IMG/VR virus record: IMGVR_UViG_3300025450_000002
Coordinates: 1-64,000 of that record
Reading direction: 5' to 3' (one strand)
DNA: 64,000 nt
DNA from: a virus
Shown here: positions 39,504-49,340 of the stretch, piece by piece
Position numbering within the stretch: position 1 is the stretch's first letter
How the letters are laid out: each line of letters begins with the position of its first letter
The notes under the pieces: model-generated
The model's database searches: none
Told to the model about the DNA's origin: nothing
The model's input: the letters and a program-made list of their open reading frames with translations, nothing else
Made by a program: the position numbers and the translations under genes

Positions 39504-42410
39504 ATGCCCCACCCAATAACCCAAGCGGAGCAATCCGCTTTTTTAGACTCTGCGCATATGTTAAAACAATTTTACGAGAAAGCATTGCCATCACAAGGAG
39601 TTTATTGCACTTGCGGTATAGACCCAGCAACAGGTAAAACAACAAGCCGATTTGCAGAAACACTTGATGATTTATATACGAATATTGAAATACTAAAGAA
39701 GAAAGAAATTAATGTATATGTAACACCAGCATCATACGAAGGATGGAGTAGGAAGGCTGATAACTGTGCATTTGTTAGAACATTCTTTTTAGATATTGAT
39801 ACTCACGGAAAAAACTCTTATGGTTCTAAAGAAGAAACAATAGAAGCATTAAACCACTTAATAGAAGTTACAGGTTTACCTGACCCAGTTTATATCGACT
39901 CGGGTGGTGGCATTCATGCATACTGGATTATGGATAGGGACATACCCTATGAAGAATGGAAACCTCTCGCTGAGAAGTTTAAAGAAGTATGCCAAAAGCA
40001 CATCAACCTAGACCGCAGTGTAACGGCTGATGGCGCAAGGCTGATGAGATGTCCTGATACATTAAACTACAGATACGATCCACCACGCATGGCTGTTGTG
40101 ACAAGCGACGCTATACACGTGTATGACCTTGATGAGTTTAAAGATTTTTTAGCGACACAAGATGTAGAGGTCCAGGGCCTAGCAAACGATGTGTTGGCAA
40201 AAGTCAAGAAGGGTTTAGACGAAGATACCCTAGCCATGAAGAAGATGGATAACTTTGAATGGGACTTTGAGAAGTTAGCTGATCGCTCAGTGGCTGGCGA
40301 TGGATGTAACCAAGTAAAGTATTGGTTAGAGAACTTAGAATCATTAGGTTACGAAGATTGGTTCTCCAGTATGAACATCGCATACTTCTGCAAAGACGGC
40401 GATAAATGGATACATGAACTATCTAAACCTCATCCTGAATACACATATGAAAATGTTGAAAAGAAACGTCTTGAATATGAAAAGCTAGGCAAGCCACAAA
40501 CCTGCCAGCATTTAGAAAACCAGAACCCAGAACGGTGTAAAGGATGCAAACATTATGGAAAAATTAACACGCCGATCGTACTCGGCAAAACACTTAGAAA
40601 AGCAACAGAAGAAACTCCCATCGAAATTAATACGGCGCAATCAGTTCGGGAGACACCGAGTACCGAAACGATTCCAGTCTTCCCAGACTTCTTAAAACCT
40701 TTTTTCCGTGGTGAGAATGGTGGTGTATATCAAGAGTTACCGCCCACAAAAAGTAAGAAGGGTATTGAGTATCACCAACCTATAGAAATATTACCACAAG
40801 TATTATATCCAACACGTAGACTTTATAGTCCGCTTGATGGCGAATGTTTATCAATGGTTTTAGTTCTACCTAACGATGGTAAAAAAGAATTCTTATTACC
40901 ACTAAAAGCTGTTACTAGTTTAGAAGAATTAAAACGCACATTATCATTTAATCAAGTAGTTCATTCACCAAAGGTGGCTACTAATATTCAAGAATACATT
41001 ATTAGATGGGGTCAATATATGATTTTAATAAGCAAAGCCCAACAGATGCGTATGCAGTTTGGTTGGTCAGAAAGTCGCACTAGTGATAATTGGGATGATA
41101 GGACTTTTGTTTTTGGTAAGAATGAAGTTATATCAACTACTGAAATTATAGAGTCGCCTGTATCACCATACATAAAACAATTAGCCGAGCATTTTAAACC
41201 AGTCGGTACTTTTGAAAAGTGGAAACAAAGCGCTCTCGAACTTAAAAGACCTGGGCTTGAACTACATGCTTTGATGTGTCTATCAGGATTCGGTTCACCA
41301 CTTATGGAATTCATTAATCAAGGTGGCTTTACGATCGGTTTGTATGGTGGGTCTGGTAATGGTAAAACAGGTGCTATGTATGCAGCAATTAGTACGTTCG
41401 GCAATCCTAAAGCATTGAGCCTTTTTGATACTACAGATAATGCTATGACTCAGCGTTTTGTGACTTTACGTAGTTTAGTGTTTGGGATGGATGAAGTAAC
41501 TAATAAAGATCCAGCAGTTGTATCTCAACTTATTCATAAGATATCGCAGGGTACAGCTAGAATCAGGATGCAAGCTTCAAGTAATGCTGAAAGAGAACAT
41601 TCACTAGGCGCATCTTTGATTGGTATTCTTACTACTAACGACTCTCTTGAAGGCAAACTTGAGAAGCATAGATCAACTCCGCATGGTGAACGTGCTAGAT
41701 ATGCAGAGCTTTACATAGAGCAACCAGATATTCTTAAAGGTCCTGAAGGTGATGCATTAGGAAGAAAGATATTTGATCCTTTTAGATTTAATTATGGTCA
41801 TGCAGGCCCTATGTTTATCAAAGAACTATTCAAGTTTAGTACCAATCAGATTATGGATAAGCTGGAAAAATGGGGTGAGCGTTACACAAATGATACGCAG
41901 AATGATGCATCTTATCGTTACTATAAAAACTTTATAATGTGTACGTTTACTGCCGCTGAGATTGTAGTTGATTCAGGCATCCTTGATTATGATATAGAAC
42001 ATATTTATAAGAAGACGATTGATACATTAAATTATATGAAACAAAACGTATCTAAAATTAATGTCACAGACTATTCAGCTATACTTACGGACTTTATTTA
42101 TGAAAACATGGGTAACATCTTACGTATTAGAGATGGTAAAGTTGTTGATGAACCCCGTGGTAGGTTAGTTGCAAGGGTATCAACCGATGAGCCTACACGT
42201 ATATCTAAAGAAGTGTTTAAAGATTATTTGAACAAACGCAATTTATCTACTAGGGAATTTGAAAAGGTAATGAAAGAGCAGGGCATACTTATTAAGGTGG
42301 ATAGAAAGCATTTGGAAACTGGGTGGAAACCAACTACCAACTCTCAGGCATCTTATGTGTACATTATTAAAAATGATTTTCTAGATGATAAACCCGAATC
42401 AAATAATTGA
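39504..42410 (+). CDS. primase (AEP)-DUF927 helicase fusion
   Basis: 968 aa. N-terminal archaeo-eukaryotic primase fold: FFLDIDTHG with D97 and D99, then IDSGGGIHAYW (S133-H138) and LDRSVTADGARLMRCPDTLN. Middle: CQHLENQNPERCKGCKHYG, a likely zinc element. C-terminal helicase of the DUF927 superfamily: Walker A GGSGNGKT at residues 615-622, Walker B VFGMDEVTN with D663-E664, plus TARIRMQASSNAEREHSLGA. Initiates strands for PolA and unwinds DNA at the fork. No clear Shine-Dalgarno, only GGGG. Confidence 0.85.
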   Translation: MPHPITQAEQSAFLDSAHMLKQFYEKALPSQGVYCTCGIDPATGKTTSRFAETLDDLYTNIEILKKKEINVYVTPASYEGWSRKADNCAFVRTFFLDIDTHGKNSYGSKEETIEALNHLIEVTGLPDPVYIDSGGGIHAYWIMDRDIPYEEWKPLAEKFKEVCQKHINLDRSVTADGARLMRCPDTLNYRYDPPRMAVVTSDAIHVYDLDEFKDFLATQDVEVQGLANDVLAKVKKGLDEDTLAMKKMDNFEWDFEKLADRSVAGDGCNQVKYWLENLESLGYEDWFSSMNIAYFCKDGDKWIHELSKPHPEYTYENVEKKRLEYEKLGKPQTCQHLENQNPERCKGCKHYGKINTPIVLGKTLRKATEETPIEINTAQSVRETPSTETIPVFPDFLKPFFRGENGGVYQELPPTKSKKGIEYHQPIEILPQVLYPTRRLYSPLDGECLSMVLVLPNDGKKEFLLPLKAVTSLEELKRTLSFNQVVHSPKVATNIQEYIIRWGQYMILISKAQQMRMQFGWSESRTSDNWDDRTFVFGKNEVISTTEIIESPVSPYIKQLAEHFKPVGTFEKWKQSALELKRPGLELHALMCLSGFGSPLMEFINQGGFTIGLYGGSGNGKTGAMYAAISTFGNPKALSLFDTTDNAMTQRFVTLRSLVFGMDEVTNKDPAVVSQLIHKISQGTARIRMQASSNAEREHSLGASLIGILTTNDSLEGKLEKHRSTPHGERARYAELYIEQPDILKGPEGDALGRKIFDPFRFNYGHAGPMFIKELFKFSTNQIMDKLEKWGERYTNDTQNDASYRYYKNFIMCTFTAAEIVVDSGILDYDIEHIYKKTIDTLNYMKQNVSKINVTDYSAILTDFIYENMGNILRIRDGKVVDEPRGRLVARVSTDEPTRISKEVFKDYLNKRNLSTREFEKVMKEQGILIKVDRKHLETGWKPTTNSQASYVYIIKNDFLDDKPESNN

Positions 42411-42594
42411 ACCTGAATGGTTATTGCCGTTTGAAGGCATGGGGATTGGGGATAGTTTCTTTATTCCTACCCTGCGCCCAGCGGAACTAATTTATTCCAT
42501 TGACTGCGGCGCAAAGCGTGCTGGTGTTAGAGTGAAGTCATATGTTGCAGAAAAGGAAGGCTACATAGGCGTACGTTGTTGGCGTACTGCTTAG
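42385..42594 (+). CDS. small conserved phage protein (69 aa)
   Basis: Overlaps the primase-helicase by 26 bp. EPEWLLPFEGMGIGDSFFIP, TLRPAELIYSIDCGAKRAGV, ending VRCWRTA. Phrase 'IGDSFFIPT...' recurs in small proteins of phages and MGEs that may bind DNA. Last gene of the rightward unit; its TAG overlaps the stop of the leftward ejection gene by four bases. Confidence 0.65.
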   Translation: MINPNQIIEPEWLLPFEGMGIGDSFFIPTLRPAELIYSIDCGAKRAGVRVKSYVAEKEGYIGVRCWRTA

Positions 42595-45500
42595 CGTGGT
42601 CTTTCCATACCATAAGCTTCAAACATATTCATCATCTGATACTTAACTAAGTTTTGTTGGTATTGATTAATCTTTAACAACTCGCTTTTCATAGCTGGAT
42701 CATAAGATTGATTCTCTCTGATCTTGTTTGCATCTGACCTTAACTTATTTAAATTCTGATTGATAGCTTTGTTATAGTAATTAACGACTAGTTCATCCAT
42801 CGGTCTTTCAGCTCTAAATCTAGCCATCTGATATGGGTCAGTCTTAAACTCATTGATAACACGTTGTTTTTCTTTTATCTCAGTTTCCATTTTAGCGAAT
42901 TGACGGCTATCAACACTAGACTTAGAACCAAAGAATGAACCAAATAACGGCACATCATTTTTAACATTAAATTCTTTTTTGCCATCGGCTAATTGAGACA
43001 TGCCATATGCTAGTTCTCCAATACGTGTAACACCATCAGCATAGCTGTTAGCGAAGAAGTATAAAGAATTAGGACTTATATCAAGTTCACCTAAACTTTC
43101 ATTAGCCATCCACACCGCTAAGTCTTTCCATACTTGTGGTACTTTATCTCCACCAACATAAGCATCGCCCATCTTACGATTTGAGTCATTATAAATACTT
43201 TGACCAAGACCATTCTTATTCATAACAAACTCAACTAATGGACGAACAGTGCTTGGCATCATTGAGTCAACAGCAAATGCTAGTGGGTCTTCTACAGCAT
43301 TCATACGTGATACTGGAATAGGTACAAATGAATCTAAAGAGATACCTAAGAATATATTAGACAACGCACTCTTTAGTGACTGGGATCCAGAAAGTACTGA
43401 AGCAAACTGTGCGCCAGCCGCAGCGAACGCACCGAGTCCAAAGCCCCAAGGAATCTGTATAGGTGTTCTATCTTCACTTAACCAGCGTGGTAAATGGAAA
43501 CGAGCAAATCTAGTCCACTGATCCATGTTGTCGTTTAGTACATCATTACGACCCATATCATCGTCGTCTGCCGCAAGTGCTGCCATAGCGTATGCTGTCA
43601 TACCCATACCTATTAATACACCTACCATTTTTTGCGCGTTTCTTTTTTTAACCATGTAATTACGTTTAAAAGTTTCTTGTGCTTCTGTATTTTCAGCTAG
43701 TCCAGATACAGTACCGATTGCATCTTTTAATGCGCTATCCACACTTCTAAATGCTGGAGCAACTGCTTCTATAGCACGCACAGCGCCAGTAGCAGATGGG
43801 CGGAAGAACATATAGAACGCACCCATAGCTTTACCCCATTCACCGACCTGTTCAAAGTTTGCAAGGTTTTTAGCGAAAGCGGCAGCACGTGTTTTAGCAG
43901 CCTCTTCAGTCATATTTTGAGTCATGTAATTACTTTTCATTAACCCATATGCTGCGGCACGGCTAGACAATTCAAACATATTGTTATATATGTCCATAAA
44001 CTTATCTAGTTGTTCTTTGCTTTTTACTATTCTTGACTTACCTAATTCTTTATCTAATGAATCCCAGTTAGACTTTAAGCTAATGCCTTCTAGATATGAA
44101 GTCTGTCCACCTTCTCTTATGAACTCAAGCATATTTTTAATTAGTGGATCTTTATCAGCGTACGCTTCCAACTCTTTGAATCTACCTTTTTCTATCATGT
44201 AAGAAACTTTTGCTGCTTTACTTAAACCACCTTTAGCTACTTGTGCGCTAATCTGTCCTATGAGTTTGGCGGATGCAACTGGACCAAGTTCAGCACCAAT
44301 AGCCCAAGCGTTAGTTAAAGTATCACGTACATAGTTTAATGGTGCAAAGTTGTAGTTATAACGGGTATGTAATTGACCAAAGAAACTAGTAATATTATTA
44401 GCCCAATCAGTTAGAGTACTTGTTTGCTGATAGGTACGACGTAAACTATCTAGCATAGCCTTATCATTAATTTCTAAAACATATATGCCACCATTATCAT
44501 CGTAATGAAGAATAGTTTTTTCTTTAGGTATTTTATTTAATCTATCAGTATCACGTTCATTAAATGCTATATAGTCTTTTACCACACCAGCAATTACACC
44601 TTGTCCGTTAGGATTGTATTTACCTTTTGCTAAAAGATTTTTAATTGATAGGGTTAATCCTTTACGACCTGCACGGGTAGATGCACGTATAGCCTCAGAC
44701 ATGGTTTGTAAAACTGGATTATCTGAAACAGTAAAACGACCATCAAACCCATATTCTTTATCTTGCAAGTCTTTACCTAGACGTTTACTATTGCCAACAT
44801 CTAAGTCTTCATCTACCTGACTGTGTTCATTAAATTTGCTTTTACCTCTAAACGGCGCATAGTTATCGTAGTTATAAAAGTTAACTCTATTGTCTACATA
44901 ATCAGACCAATAGTCAGCTTCTTTATTAAGCATTTTTGTTACGTCATTTAATTCTTTTAAGTTAGCAAGAATGCTATCTAGTATTGGTTTTAAGTTAGCA
45001 TTCTCTTGATATGCTTTTATACGTGAAGCAAGAATATTTCTATCCACACCAAGTACGTTGTATCTTTCATGATTGATATTTAATAAGTCTTTATTACCTT
45101 GCTGCCCTTTAGATAATAAGCTACTAAATTCAGATGCATACCTAGATGCAATGGTATCTAATTCTTTACGTAAAGCTGTTGCTTGATCTTTAGTTAAGCG
45201 TTTAGTGTCAAGTAATTTTACTATTTGGTTACGTCTTTCAGCTGGGCTTAGTGTATTGTTATTTAAAACTTTTTTATCACTAAGTGGTACAGTTAAAATA
45301 TATTTAACCATGCGGCGCTCACCTTCGTGCAAGGCTTCTAGCAATTTATGGACTGTACTTAAAGCACCATCAGTATCAGAATTCATAGCCTTAGCCAACT
45401 TTGCAATACCTTTTTCTAGGCGTTCACGTGGCGCAGCAACATATCTACTAAATAAATTTTTAGCTCTAGTATTAGAAAGGGTTATAAATGTCCAAGGAGT

Positions 45501-48500
45501 ATTTATCTTGTCATCATTTTCCCAGTTAACCATCTCTGCAAGTTCCATATTGTTTTGCAAAGCTTTAGCGTTATAACTTCTGTTTTGAAATAATGTAGCC
45601 ATTTTTCTTCTACCAGGATCAGTAGTAAAGAATTTAGTTATGCTGCTAATCTTTTTTGGTTTTTGTTTAGCTGGTACTGAATAAGGATCATTTTCTTCAG
45701 TGGTAAATAAATCGCCTTCTTTACCATGAAGTTTTTCTTCTGTCTTAAGTTTGGTAACTTTTGGTTTACCAGCAGCGCCTTGTTTAGCGGCAGCTAGAGG
45801 AGCAACTTCAATGCCAGCTTCTGGTGCTTCAAGAATGTCGCCTAGTATTTCTGATACTTCTAATAATAGATTACCTTCATAACCTGGCTGCATGCTATAA
45901 AACATTTTTCCAGGTTTATATTTTTGTTTAGCTTCTTTAACTGGTGTTTCAACACCGAACTTCATTTCTCCTACATCTGTTGTAGTAATACCTTCTTCAT
46001 CAGTTTCTTCATAAAGACCTTCTTTATCCATAGGAGTTAAACTCTTAGATATTGCTTCAAATAATTCTGGTCTTAATTGAGTCTTTGTAGGTCCAGCGTT
46101 AACTAAACTATACAATTTAGCGAATGCTTGAGTTATGTTATCCCATACATTTTTTACTATGCCAACAGTATATTTAGCAAGAAGGCGTACTTGTGTATTA
46201 GCAAGTTCATTTTGAAATTTACTATCAGTCATAGCATAAGTTACAAACTCGTAAAGATTTTCAAATGCATTACGATACTTGCCGCCAAGCTTCTTTTTAG
46301 AAAAATCAAAAATCTTTTGTAAGTGTTCTAATGCTTCACGCTGATTCTGAGATAAAGAACTAGGGTCAGTCAAAAATTTATTAATTAATTTAACAGTACC
46401 GGCGTGAGTAATTTCATGAAGTACAGTCGATTCATCAAATCCATTTTTAGTAAAATAAAATGTATCAGTCTTAGGATCATATTCAGCTAATTTGCCTTCA
46501 CGTTCTAATCGCTGGATAATTTCATTATTTGTGTCTGTAACTACTTTAGAATTAAAAGTAATTTCGCTTAGCGCTCTCGCTAAAAATCTATTAACAAATT
46601 TGGTAAGTTTAGATTGGCGTTCTATTAAACTTCTAACAGCCGCTTTACCTTCATCAAGCTCGCCTCTTTCTAAAGTTATATTTTTACCTTCAGCACTATT
46701 TATTAAACCTAATAAAGCACCATTAATATTGCTATTTTCTAATGCAGTGCGTACTTCATTAGATACTTGTTTACCTTTACCTTGAGCAGATTCTTCAGTA
46801 GCTTTTTCTTTAGCAATACGTTCTTGTGCAGCAGCATGTGTAGCTTCACTAGTTTGACGCGTTTTTAATTGTTCAATACCAGCACGAGTTACACCGCGTA
46901 TTCCTTTACCTTCTTTTTCTAGTTGTTCAGCAACTGCAGTAAATCCGGCATTTTGTTCTGCGACTGTATTATTTTTAACTGAACCCATGTAGGCATTTTT
47001 AGCTTCAGAAGATAACCCACCCCATGCAGGTAGGTCTATACCTAATTCACGTTGATACGCTTTACGGCTATCTTCATAACCGTTAATAACTTTTTGTTGT
47101 CCAGTAGATACAGCGCCTTCACCTGTATCACTTTTTTGTTCTATATAATTAGCTAATGCTTTAGCTGCGTTATCAAAAGCACTAGCCGCTGGGATAACTG
47201 TAGGAGCTTGTTGCCTATATTCTTTTTTAATTGCTTCTAATTCTTCTTTAGATTTTATGTCTGCTAATGATTTACCTTGCGCTGCAAGATATTGTTCAAT
47301 GCCTTGTCCAGTTTCACCAGTTTTTAATTCACTTAAATATTTATCTTTTTCATCAGCTGTCAAGTCTTCCCATGCTGGTATTTGCACGCCTTTTTCAGTT
47401 AAAGCTTGGCGCGATAATTCATACTCGTCTCTTAACTCAGCATCAGTTTTAGTTTGAGGAATAGTTTTACCAGCTATTTCTTGTAAGTCAGCTTGACGTT
47501 GTGCTTCTATAGCAGCTTTTTCTTGTTGATCTTTTTCAAATGCCGTTTGCAGTTGAGCAGTTTGTTGCTGAGAAGTTTGTTGTATAGCAGCTTGTCGCTG
47601 CGCTATCTGTTCTGGTGTAGGCGGTATTTGTACAGCGCTTTGTTGATCTAATGGATTGAGCTGTGTCGTTTCTCCAGCTCCAGGCTGGACTTCAGTAATA
47701 TTAGGTCCGCCCAGTCCTCCCTGCTGATCTCCTTTAACTGTGGTGGGGTTGTTATTTGTCTCCACTCCGCTAGATATTGTAGTGCTAGTTCTATCTGTTC
47801 CAGTGTCAGTTGTTCCAACATCTTTACCTCCTAATTTTGCTAGATGATCTTTAATCATTTGTACGCCATTAGCATTTGTAGTGCCAATAGGTATAGTTAA
47901 TCCTAACGCTTTTGCTATTTTTCTATATTCAGATTGTTTAATTTTTTCGCCACCATCTATACCAGCAATATACTGATTAGCTGCTTCTATAGCATCTTGG
48001 GGGGTTACTTGTGTTACTGAATCCGGTATTAAATTTTCATCTTCTTTTTTAGCAATGTTCTGAACAACAGAAGCGGACTCAGCTAATGCTTCACCTTTTT
48101 CATCTGTAGAGGCATTTAACATTGCAGCTTCTTCAGGTGTTAGCGTATCTACTTTCTTTTCAATATTTTTATCTAAGCCAGTAAACGAGTCTTTGCCGCT
48201 AGCTTCATTACCAGGCGATGTTTCATGAGCACTATTCATAAAGGTACGTACACCACCCATACCACCAGGTACTATAGACATAGCAAAAGACGCACCAGCA
48301 GTATTGATGTAATCTTTTAAAGCTTCTGCATCTGTTAAAGATAGACTAGCGCCATAGCGCTCTGCCATAGTTTGGATTTCTTCTGGTAATAATTCTTTAG
48401 CGCCAGTAGTTCCGATCGCTTTTGCTACGTCGTAGAATAGTTTTCCAGTTGACTCTTGGCTTAAACCTTTTAAGTTAAGTCCTTTAGCACCTTGTAATAA

Positions 48501-49337
48501 AAACTTCTCAGCAGCAAAGTCAGCTATTGAGTGTATAGCAGCTGCTGGTAATACTCTACCTAAATCTAAATCTTCAGCTGTTTTACCTTGTCTTTCTAAT
48601 TCACCTAAGGCTCTGTTTGTAGTTTCGCCAGCGCCATGCATAATAGCTTGTCCACCAAGACCTGCTTGTACGCCCATAGTTTTAAGAGTAGATTTTGCTT
48701 CTTTTTTAATTAATTCTTCAGCTTTATCTTTAGCGCCTTCTTTAATTAATGCTTCGGCTTGCTCTTTGATTCCTTTTTTAATTAATGTTTTAGCAAGCAT
48801 ACCTTCTAAAGCGCCAGGTACTGCGCCAACACCCATTCCAGTTACTGCACCTACACCAGCACCAATACCAGTAAACGCAGCAGTCTCAGCTAAATTACCT
48901 AGGCCAGAACCAATTTGATATGGAAGCCAATCAGTTAATACAGAACCAATACCTTTGTTCCAAGCTTCAGTAAGTTCATCCGATGGTTTAACTCTTTGTT
49001 GAGCTTCAGCTTCGTGCATTCCTTGCACACCGCTTTCCATCATTTCTTTATTACCTAAAGTCTTTCCAGCTAATACTTTTGCAGCATTATATGTGCTTTT
49101 AATTCCGGGTAACGTGTTTGAAATACCACGCATAAAATCACTAGATGTATCATCTTCTGATAGTACTTGCGGACCAGTAGGTGCAGATTTTACTTGCTGT
49201 GGAGTATGCCCAATTTTTTTACTAAAGTCTTCAAAAGGTATATCAGAATAATGTTTTTCATGTAACCCTTTAACTAGGTCGTTATCTGACATATCATCAT
49301 ATTGAGGATACTGTTGTCTAAACTCTTGTAAGTTCAT
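42591..49337 (-). CDS. giant polyvalent internal virion (ejection) protein
   Basis: 2248 aa. Head: EFRQQYPQYDDMSDNDLVKG, typical of such proteins. Residues ~155-180 hydrophobic Gly-rich. Gln-rich coiled coil around 550-850. Zincin motif HEITH at residues 974-978 (STVLHEITHAG) followed by YEFVTYAMTD. C-terminal region with an LPD38-like stretch (QKMVGVLIGMGMTAYAMAAL, then FARFHLPRWLSEDRTPIQIP). Large polyvalent proteins are injected with the DNA and act as transglycosylase/peptidase or toxin-like modules. Leftward, convergent with the early unit. Confidence 0.8.
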   Translation of the reverse strand: MNLQEFRQQYPQYDDMSDNDLVKGLHEKHYSDIPFEDFSKKIGHTPQQVKSAPTGPQVLSEDDTSSDFMRGISNTLPGIKSTYNAAKVLAGKTLGNKEMMESGVQGMHEAEAQQRVKPSDELTEAWNKGIGSVLTDWLPYQIGSGLGNLAETAAFTGIGAGVGAVTGMGVGAVPGALEGMLAKTLIKKGIKEQAEALIKEGAKDKAEELIKKEAKSTLKTMGVQAGLGGQAIMHGAGETTNRALGELERQGKTAEDLDLGRVLPAAAIHSIADFAAEKFLLQGAKGLNLKGLSQESTGKLFYDVAKAIGTTGAKELLPEEIQTMAERYGASLSLTDAEALKDYINTAGASFAMSIVPGGMGGVRTFMNSAHETSPGNEASGKDSFTGLDKNIEKKVDTLTPEEAAMLNASTDEKGEALAESASVVQNIAKKEDENLIPDSVTQVTPQDAIEAANQYIAGIDGGEKIKQSEYRKIAKALGLTIPIGTTNANGVQMIKDHLAKLGGKDVGTTDTGTDRTSTTISSGVETNNNPTTVKGDQQGGLGGPNITEVQPGAGETTQLNPLDQQSAVQIPPTPEQIAQRQAAIQQTSQQQTAQLQTAFEKDQQEKAAIEAQRQADLQEIAGKTIPQTKTDAELRDEYELSRQALTEKGVQIPAWEDLTADEKDKYLSELKTGETGQGIEQYLAAQGKSLADIKSKEELEAIKKEYRQQAPTVIPAASAFDNAAKALANYIEQKSDTGEGAVSTGQQKVINGYEDSRKAYQRELGIDLPAWGGLSSEAKNAYMGSVKNNTVAEQNAGFTAVAEQLEKEGKGIRGVTRAGIEQLKTRQTSEATHAAAQERIAKEKATEESAQGKGKQVSNEVRTALENSNINGALLGLINSAEGKNITLERGELDEGKAAVRSLIERQSKLTKFVNRFLARALSEITFNSKVVTDTNNEIIQRLEREGKLAEYDPKTDTFYFTKNGFDESTVLHEITHAGTVKLINKFLTDPSSLSQNQREALEHLQKIFDFSKKKLGGKYRNAFENLYEFVTYAMTDSKFQNELANTQVRLLAKYTVGIVKNVWDNITQAFAKLYSLVNAGPTKTQLRPELFEAISKSLTPMDKEGLYEETDEEGITTTDVGEMKFGVETPVKEAKQKYKPGKMFYSMQPGYEGNLLLEVSEILGDILEAPEAGIEVAPLAAAKQGAAGKPKVTKLKTEEKLHGKEGDLFTTEENDPYSVPAKQKPKKISSITKFFTTDPGRRKMATLFQNRSYNAKALQNNMELAEMVNWENDDKINTPWTFITLSNTRAKNLFSRYVAAPRERLEKGIAKLAKAMNSDTDGALSTVHKLLEALHEGERRMVKYILTVPLSDKKVLNNNTLSPAERRNQIVKLLDTKRLTKDQATALRKELDTIASRYASEFSSLLSKGQQGNKDLLNINHERYNVLGVDRNILASRIKAYQENANLKPILDSILANLKELNDVTKMLNKEADYWSDYVDNRVNFYNYDNYAPFRGKSKFNEHSQVDEDLDVGNSKRLGKDLQDKEYGFDGRFTVSDNPVLQTMSEAIRASTRAGRKGLTLSIKNLLAKGKYNPNGQGVIAGVVKDYIAFNERDTDRLNKIPKEKTILHYDDNGGIYVLEINDKAMLDSLRRTYQQTSTLTDWANNITSFFGQLHTRYNYNFAPLNYVRDTLTNAWAIGAELGPVASAKLIGQISAQVAKGGLSKAAKVSYMIEKGRFKELEAYADKDPLIKNMLEFIREGGQTSYLEGISLKSNWDSLDKELGKSRIVKSKEQLDKFMDIYNNMFELSSRAAAYGLMKSNYMTQNMTEEAAKTRAAAFAKNLANFEQVGEWGKAMGAFYMFFRPSATGAVRAIEAVAPAFRSVDSALKDAIGTVSGLAENTEAQETFKRNYMVKKRNAQKMVGVLIGMGMTAYAMAALAADDDDMGRNDVLNDNMDQWTRFARFHLPRWLSEDRTPIQIPWGFGLGAFAAAGAQFASVLSGSQSLKSALSNIFLGISLDSFVPIPVSRMNAVEDPLAFAVDSMMPSTVRPLVEFVMNKNGLGQSIYNDSNRKMGDAYVGGDKVPQVWKDLAVWMANESLGELDISPNSLYFFANSYADGVTRIGELAYGMSQLADGKKEFNVKNDVPLFGSFFGSKSSVDSRQFAKMETEIKEKQRVINEFKTDPYQMARFRAERPMDELVVNYYNKAINQNLNKLRSDANKIRENQSYDPAMKSELLKINQYQQNLVKYQMMNMFEAYGMERPR

Positions 49338-49340
49338 GAC

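Noticed and set aside
41012-41314. Antisense frame opposite the primase-helicase
   Set aside because: No ribosome site; strong coding constraint on the other strand.
46128-47457. Plus-strand frames opposite the polyvalent protein
   Set aside because: Shadow frames in a single long minus-strand gene.
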